Positions 60,429-64,000 of a stretch of DNA of 64,000 nt are shown here, in pieces (position 1 is the first letter of the stretch; every line of letters begins with the position of its first letter). Under the pieces are notes generated by a model. It was not told where the DNA came from. It did no database searches and was given only the letters and a program-made list of their open reading frames with translations. A program made the position numbers and the translations under genes. Source of the stretch: Gammaproteobacteria bacterium (lineage in GTDB: Bacteria; Pseudomonadota; Gammaproteobacteria; Arenicellales; CAJQKF01); contig JAUIEZ010000005.1 in NCBI GenBank assembly GCA_030429665.1, positions 1 through 64,000 on the forward strand, in the 5' to 3' direction.

Positions 60429-61397
60429 GTGAACAAGCATTACGTCAATCTCGCCTCCGCACGACTGGGCGCCGTCGCGGTATACGCGACCGACGATTTT
60501 TTCGCCGACAAGGCGCGCCTGCTCGACGATGCCGAACCGGTGTTCATCGAGGGAAAGTACGACGACAACGGCAAGTGGATGGACGGCTGGGAGTCGCGCC
60601 GCAAGCGCGGCCCGGGGCACGACTACTGCACGGTGAAGCTGGCGCGCGTGGCACATCTCGCCGAACTGGAAATCGACACGCGCCATTTCACCGGCAACTA
60701 TGCCCCGGCCGCCTCCGTCGATGCCTGTCTTTCCCGGGCCGACGATCCGGGCGACGGCGCCGATTGGCAGCCGATCGTCGACACCACCGCACTGGCCGGG
60801 AACGACCGCAAGATCGTTGCCGCGTCGCGCGCGGGACCTTTCTCGCACGTGCGCCTGCACATTTATCCCGACGGCGGCGTGGCCCGACTGCGCGTCTATG
60901 GCCGCCCCGTGCTCGACGCGGCGAGCGGCGAGTCGATCGACCTCGCCGCCAGCCTTAACGGCGGCGTGGCCCTGGCCTGCAACGACGCCCACTTCGGCTC
61001 CATGCACAACCTGCTCGCGCCAGGCCGCGGCCGGAACATGGGCGACGGTTGGGAAACGCGGCGACGGCGGGAACCGGGCTTCGACTGGGTGATCGTCGAA
61101 CTCGGCCGCACGGGCATCGTGGAACGCATCGAGGTGGACACCGCGCACTTCAAGGGCAACTACCCGGACCGCTGCAACGTCCAAGCGGCGCGGGTCGACG
61201 CGCCGGATCCTGTCTCCGTCGCCGCGCGAAGCCTGTATTGGCCGGTCCTGTTGGGCGAACGAAAACTGCACGCGGACAAGGTCCATGTCTTCGACCAGGT
61301 CGAGAATATCGGTGCGGTCAATTGCGTGCGACTCAACATCCTGCCCGACGGCGGCGTCAGCCGGTTGCGCGTGTACGGACGACCGGTCGATGCCTGA
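60429..61397 (+). CDS. alc: Allantoicase
   Basis: A 322-residue two-repeat jelly-roll enzyme that converts allantoate to ureidoglycolate and urea. The two repeats share DDFFADKARLL / DAHFGSMHNLL starts, GWESRRKRGPGHDYCTVKL / GWETRRRREPGFDWVIVEL cores, and RHFTGNY / AHFKGNY with LRVYGRP ends, a clear internal duplication. The start is GTG 60429, preceded by GAGGA; 10 bp separate it from puuE. Its end overlaps allA by 8 bp. Cytosolic. Confidence 0.93.
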   Translation: MNKHYVNLASARLGAVAVYATDDFFADKARLLDDAEPVFIEGKYDDNGKWMDGWESRRKRGPGHDYCTVKLARVAHLAELEIDTRHFTGNYAPAASVDACLSRADDPGDGADWQPIVDTTALAGNDRKIVAASRAGPFSHVRLHIYPDGGVARLRVYGRPVLDAASGESIDLAASLNGGVALACNDAHFGSMHNLLAPGRGRNMGDGWETRRRREPGFDWVIVELGRTGIVERIEVDTAHFKGNYPDRCNVQAARVDAPDPVSVAARSLYWPVLLGERKLHADKVHVFDQVENIGAVNCVRLNILPDGGVSRLRVYGRPVDA

Positions 61398-61902
61398 GCT
61401 CACCGCGCAACCGCTTACCACCGAGGCGTTCCAGGCCTTCGGTGAAGTGATCGATACCCGCACTGCGCGGCAGGTGCCGATCAACTACGGCCTGACCACG
61501 CGTTTCCACGATCTCGCCACCGTGGACGTCGTCGGCGACGGCGCGCGGGTGTTGATCAACGTGTTCCGCTCGACCCCCATCACGCTTCCCCATGCCGTCG
61601 CGGTGCTGGAACGACACCCCCTCGGCAGCCAGGCCTTCATACCCATGGGTACCGCGCGTTTCCTGGTGCTGGTGGCCCGCGGGGAGACGTGTCCCGACCC
61701 GGCGAGCTTGCGCCTGTTCGTGAGTGACGGACTGCAGGGCGTGAACTATGCGCGCAACACCTGGCACCATTTCCAGATGGTGCTTGGCGCGCCCGCCGAT
61801 TTCCTCGTCATCGATCGCGGCGGCCCGGGCGACAACCTCGAGGAAGCGGACGTGTCGGACCTCGATCTGACGATTCCCGCGCGGGCCGGGGAAATCTCCT
61901 AA
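61390..61902 (+). CDS. allA: Ureidoglycolate lyase
   Basis: A 170-residue cupin-fold ureidoglycolate lyase that releases glyoxylate and urea, the last step visible in this pathway. Signatures are LTTEAFQAFGEVID, HDLATVDV, LERHPLGSQAFIPMG and GVNYARNTWHHFQMVL, with the HP and WHH residues of the active site. ATG 61390 lies within the end of the allantoicase gene. No urease genes are in the window, so urea must be used or exported by genes elsewhere. Confidence 0.92.
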   Translation: MPELTAQPLTTEAFQAFGEVIDTRTARQVPINYGLTTRFHDLATVDVVGDGARVLINVFRSTPITLPHAVAVLERHPLGSQAFIPMGTARFLVLVARGETCPDPASLRLFVSDGLQGVNYARNTWHHFQMVLGAPADFLVIDRGGPGDNLEEADVSDLDLTIPARAGEIS

Positions 61903-62852
61903 CGGGCTTTTCCCGCGCGCCGCACGCCGAACCGCGCCATCGCCAACGGCATGAGGTACATGGGAATCTGCCACAGGGCGACGAAGACGATGAAGTCGCG
62001 CGGCAACAGCGACCCTGCCACCGCCAGCAACAACCCCAGGTTTCGATAGGACGACAACAGGCCGGCGGTCAGCGCGTAGGTCCGGCCGCGCGCCGAGAAC
62101 ACCAGGACCGTCAATGCGAACAGTCCCAGGTGCATTGCGAAGGCGAGGAGCAGCAGCCCCGTCATGGCGACCGGCGAGGCGATGATGCGCGGTCCGATAC
62201 CATCCATGACGCCTATCGCGAACACGCAAAGAAAGAACACGCCGCCGTGGCGGACGAGCGCGCTCCCGCGCACCCGTGAACGCAGCCCCGCGTGCGCCTG
62301 CACGACGAACCCGATGACGATCGGCAACACGAGAAACACGCACAGCCGCGTCGAGTAACCGACGACGTCGAAGCCTTCCGCGTGCCCGCGCACCCACGCT
62401 GCCATCGCCGGCAGCGTAAGCGGCATGACCAGCACCGACAGGATGGTGCCCTTCAACGTCATCTCTTCATCCAGTCCCATGAGCCGCGCAAACGCCGAGG
62501 AACCGAACAGGCTGCCGGCGCAGGCGGTAAAAAAGGCGATCAACGTGTAGGGTCCGCCGAGGGGCGTGTAAAGATGCACCGCGGCGAATCCCGTCGGCAG
62601 CACCAGGAGCTGCCACGCGGCAATGACGGATGCCGGAACGATTTCCCGCTTCAGGCCGGCGAACACGCGCGGCAGGTCCATGAGCAGAAGCGAGCAGAGC
62701 ACGAGGAAAAAGATACTCGGAAACAACAGGGGCCTGAACAGTGCGGCCAGCGGCGGCACGGCGATGCCGGCAATCACCGACAACGCCAGCCAATTAGCCC
62801 CCTTCGACATGAACGACGCAAGCTTCGCCATGCCGTTATCCGGACCGATCAT
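61899..62852 (-). CDS. BASS-like sodium symporter-type permease
   Basis: A 317-residue membrane protein with nine to ten hydrophobic helices, resembling bile-acid:sodium symporter/arsenite-permease-fold transporters. SNMITFLAKGN-like text is not present; instead SFMSKGANWLALSVIAGIAVPPL begins it, and AFFTACAGSLFGSSAFARLMG and ALTAGLLSSYRNLGLLLAV are the likely core motifs (each in part). It converges with allA and overlaps it by 4 bp. Substrate unknown; a urate- or purine-related role cannot be inferred from strand or spacing. Confidence 0.7.
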   Translation of the reverse strand: MIGPDNGMAKLASFMSKGANWLALSVIAGIAVPPLAALFRPLLFPSIFFLVLCSLLLMDLPRVFAGLKREIVPASVIAAWQLLVLPTGFAAVHLYTPLGGPYTLIAFFTACAGSLFGSSAFARLMGLDEEMTLKGTILSVLVMPLTLPAMAAWVRGHAEGFDVVGYSTRLCVFLVLPIVIGFVVQAHAGLRSRVRGSALVRHGGVFFLCVFAIGVMDGIGPRIIASPVAMTGLLLLAFAMHLGLFALTVLVFSARGRTYALTAGLLSSYRNLGLLLAVAGSLLPRDFIVFVALWQIPMYLMPLAMARFGVRRAGKAR

Positions 62853-62872
62853 GCACGGGAGTGCCAGGCGCG

Positions 62873-63793
62873 TCAGCGTTCACCGGCCAACGTCGATGGA
62901 TCGATGATCGCGTGGACCACACCGTATTCGAGCAGCAGGGAATAGCTCGGATACCACATGTCATCGCCGGGTGTATCGAACACCCTGTCGAGAAATCGCT
63001 TGTCGATGCCGCGACCTCGATACCAGGCGCGGTCCTTCTCCTGTTCCGACGCGGAATCGAGGTAGCCCAGGTTGGAACTGGAGTCATACCGGTACTGGTG
63101 AAAGCCGAGCTTGGCCCCGTCGGCGAGAAACCGTTTCTCGCCGGCAATGAAGGCGGTCGTGCACGCCGAGTAGCAGCCGGTCAAGGTGTAGGTATCGAGA
63201 CCACGCTCGGTGACCAGGCGGGCGACGCCGCGGCCCTCGTAGACGCGGCCGCCGATGCTGTCGAGAACGATTCCCTCGATGTCCGGACGTTCGTCGAGCC
63301 AGGTTTCGAGCACGCGCGTCGTGCCGTTTTGCAGGTCGCCGCGAAGGTGCGCGACCGGCAGGTTCGACACGCGCGCTATATCGTAGACTCGCGTGGTCTT
63401 CTCGCGCCACAAGCGGTCGAACGCCATCTCGTTCTGCCGCGCGCCGACGCGCTGCACGGCGCCCACCGCGGCGATTACCGCGCCCAGCGCAGCGGCCAGC
63501 ACGACTGCCTGCACGACGCGCGCCCACACCGGGTTGCCGTGATTCAGCAGGTAGCGCTCGCAGCTTCTCATCACCCCCATGGCCTGCCACGGAAGCACGA
63601 TGACGAATGCCACCACGCAGTAGACGGCGATCACGGTATAGGCCAGCACCGCATCGTCCGCGATCGACTGCACCAGCGGTTCGAGGGCATACCAAAAAAG
63701 GTAGAACAGCGGCAGGAAATTGACAAACGTCGCCCGTAGCAGCGAATGGTCGCCGCGCCAGTGTTCGCCGATGTATCGCCATGCGTCGCGCAC
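62873..63793 (-). CDS. Membrane-anchored ClpP/crotonase-fold serine peptidase-like protein
   Basis: A 306-residue protein. Residues about 20-130 contain three hydrophobic segments (VNFLPLFYLFWYALEPLV; AYTVIAVYCVVAFVIVLPW; VVQAVVLAAALGAVIAAVGAV, in part), and the C-terminal about 160 residues look like ClpP. Ser209 lies in TGCYSACTTAF and His232 in GFHQYRYD, a spacing of 23 that is close to the 25 of ClpP. VLDSIGGRVYEGRGVARL is the conserved substrate strand. It may be a membrane peptidase, but the third catalytic residue is not certain. It lies 20 bp upstream of the permease gene on the same strand. Confidence 0.72.
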   Translation of the reverse strand: MRDAWRYIGEHWRGDHSLLRATFVNFLPLFYLFWYALEPLVQSIADDAVLAYTVIAVYCVVAFVIVLPWQAMGVMRSCERYLLNHGNPVWARVVQAVVLAAALGAVIAAVGAVQRVGARQNEMAFDRLWREKTTRVYDIARVSNLPVAHLRGDLQNGTTRVLETWLDERPDIEGIVLDSIGGRVYEGRGVARLVTERGLDTYTLTGCYSACTTAFIAGEKRFLADGAKLGFHQYRYDSSSNLGYLDSASEQEKDRAWYRGRGIDKRFLDRVFDTPGDDMWYPSYSLLLEYGVVHAIIDPSTLAGER

Positions 63794-63864
63794 GTGACGC
63801 TCCTTTGCGATGTTCGAATGCCACGTACGTATATCAGACGACGCGCTCTCGCGCAGCCGCGGGA

Positions 63865-64000
63865 TCAGAACGGCAGCGTCGGTCGGTTGCCCTGGCCGGT
63901 TCCACCCTCGACGGGTTGCTCGACGGCGTCCGTCGCAGCGGGATCGGGTGCTTCGACCGCGAGTCGAGGCGGATTCTCGACGGTCGAGGGATCGACGGAG
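63865..64000 (-). CDS. C-terminal fragment of an unidentified protein
   Basis: The last 44 codons and the TGA (63867-63865) of a gene that enters from the right edge. The visible tail is rich in Pro, Ala, Glu and Val (PRLAVEAPDPAATDAVEQP) and ends TGQGNRPTLPF. It looks like a low-complexity C-terminus and gives no family clue. The gap of 71 bp to the next start suggests it may precede the ClpP-like gene in one unit. Confidence 0.5.
   Translation of the reverse strand, partial: SVDPSTVENPPRLAVEAPDPAATDAVEQPVEGGTGQGNRPTLPF

Overview
This 64 kb window is a G+C-rich, densely packed bacterial chromosome segment from a pseudomonad-type (Pseudomonadota) heterotroph. The grounds are two tripartite tricarboxylate transporter (TctABC/Bug) operons, a two-subunit xanthine dehydrogenase with XdhC, a membrane urate oxidase of the PuuD type, a PCu(A)C copper chaperone, and IclR, FCD-GntR and RutR-like TetR regulators. 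I cannot fix the class (alpha-, beta- or gammaproteobacterial) from the sequence alone. I see no rRNA, tRNA, CRISPR array, insertion sequence, phage gene or plasmid origin. Nearly all of it is metabolic.

Layout. (1) 1-8.1 kb: mixed genes: an O-acetyl/O-succinylhomoserine sulfhydrylase, two alpha/beta hydrolases, a secreted gluzincin-like metallopeptidase, a degenerate NeuA-like protein with an EEP-fold phosphodiesterase, a HAD dehalogenase and a lipoprotein hydrolase. (2) 8.2-18.9 kb: a tight nine-gene minus-strand operon (TctC-TctB-TctA, TPP enzyme, aldehyde dehydrogenase, two NAD epimerase/dehydrogenases with a cupin between them, EamA transporter), divergent from an IclR regulator. (3) 18.9-33.4 kb: purine catabolism. 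One arm (minus) is xdhA-xdhB-xdhC-uraD-uraH-guaD; the other (plus) is a BMP/nucleoside-type ABC transporter, an 8-oxoguanine-deaminase-like amidohydrolase and a RutR-like regulator. An ankyrin gene lies between the arms. (4) 33.6-35.1 kb: a fused MFS/spermidine-synthase-like protein. (5) 35.1-46.1 kb: a divergent sugar/sugar-acid locus: sugar ABC transporter, RraA-like and D-2-hydroxyacid dehydrogenase genes on one side; FCD regulator, Gfo/Idh/MocA dehydrogenase, OtnK kinase, OtnC aldolase, ABM protein and COG3618-type lactonase/amidohydrolase on the other. (6) 46.1-48.1 kb: an esterase and an aldo/keto reductase. (7) 48.2-56.0 kb: a second TctABC operon with an enolase-superfamily enzyme, a TauD-type dioxygenase, a quinone-oxidoreductase-like MDR protein and a FAH-family hydrolase, divergent from an FCD regulator. 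(8) 56.1-64 kb: dienelactone hydrolase, PCu(A)C chaperone, an FCD regulator divergent from puuD-puuE-alc-allA, a BASS-like permease and a membrane ClpP-like protein.

How the genes work together. Regions 3 and 8 together encode a complete route from guanine or xanthine to glyoxylate and urea: GuaD, XdhABC, PuuD, UraH, UraD, PuuE, Alc, AllA. The two loci are about 25 kb apart and have different regulators. Two 16-bp palindromes, each one base off the RutR consensus TTGACCANNTGGTCAA, lie over the -35 elements of predicted promoters for xdhA and for the purine ABC transporter, and the transporter operon ends with a RutR-like gene. This is the best-supported regulatory inference in the window. Regions 2, 5 and 7 are three complete import-plus-catabolism operons with local regulators. 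Their enzyme sets do not match a textbook pathway that I recognise, and they are the best candidates for undescribed carbon-source pathways.
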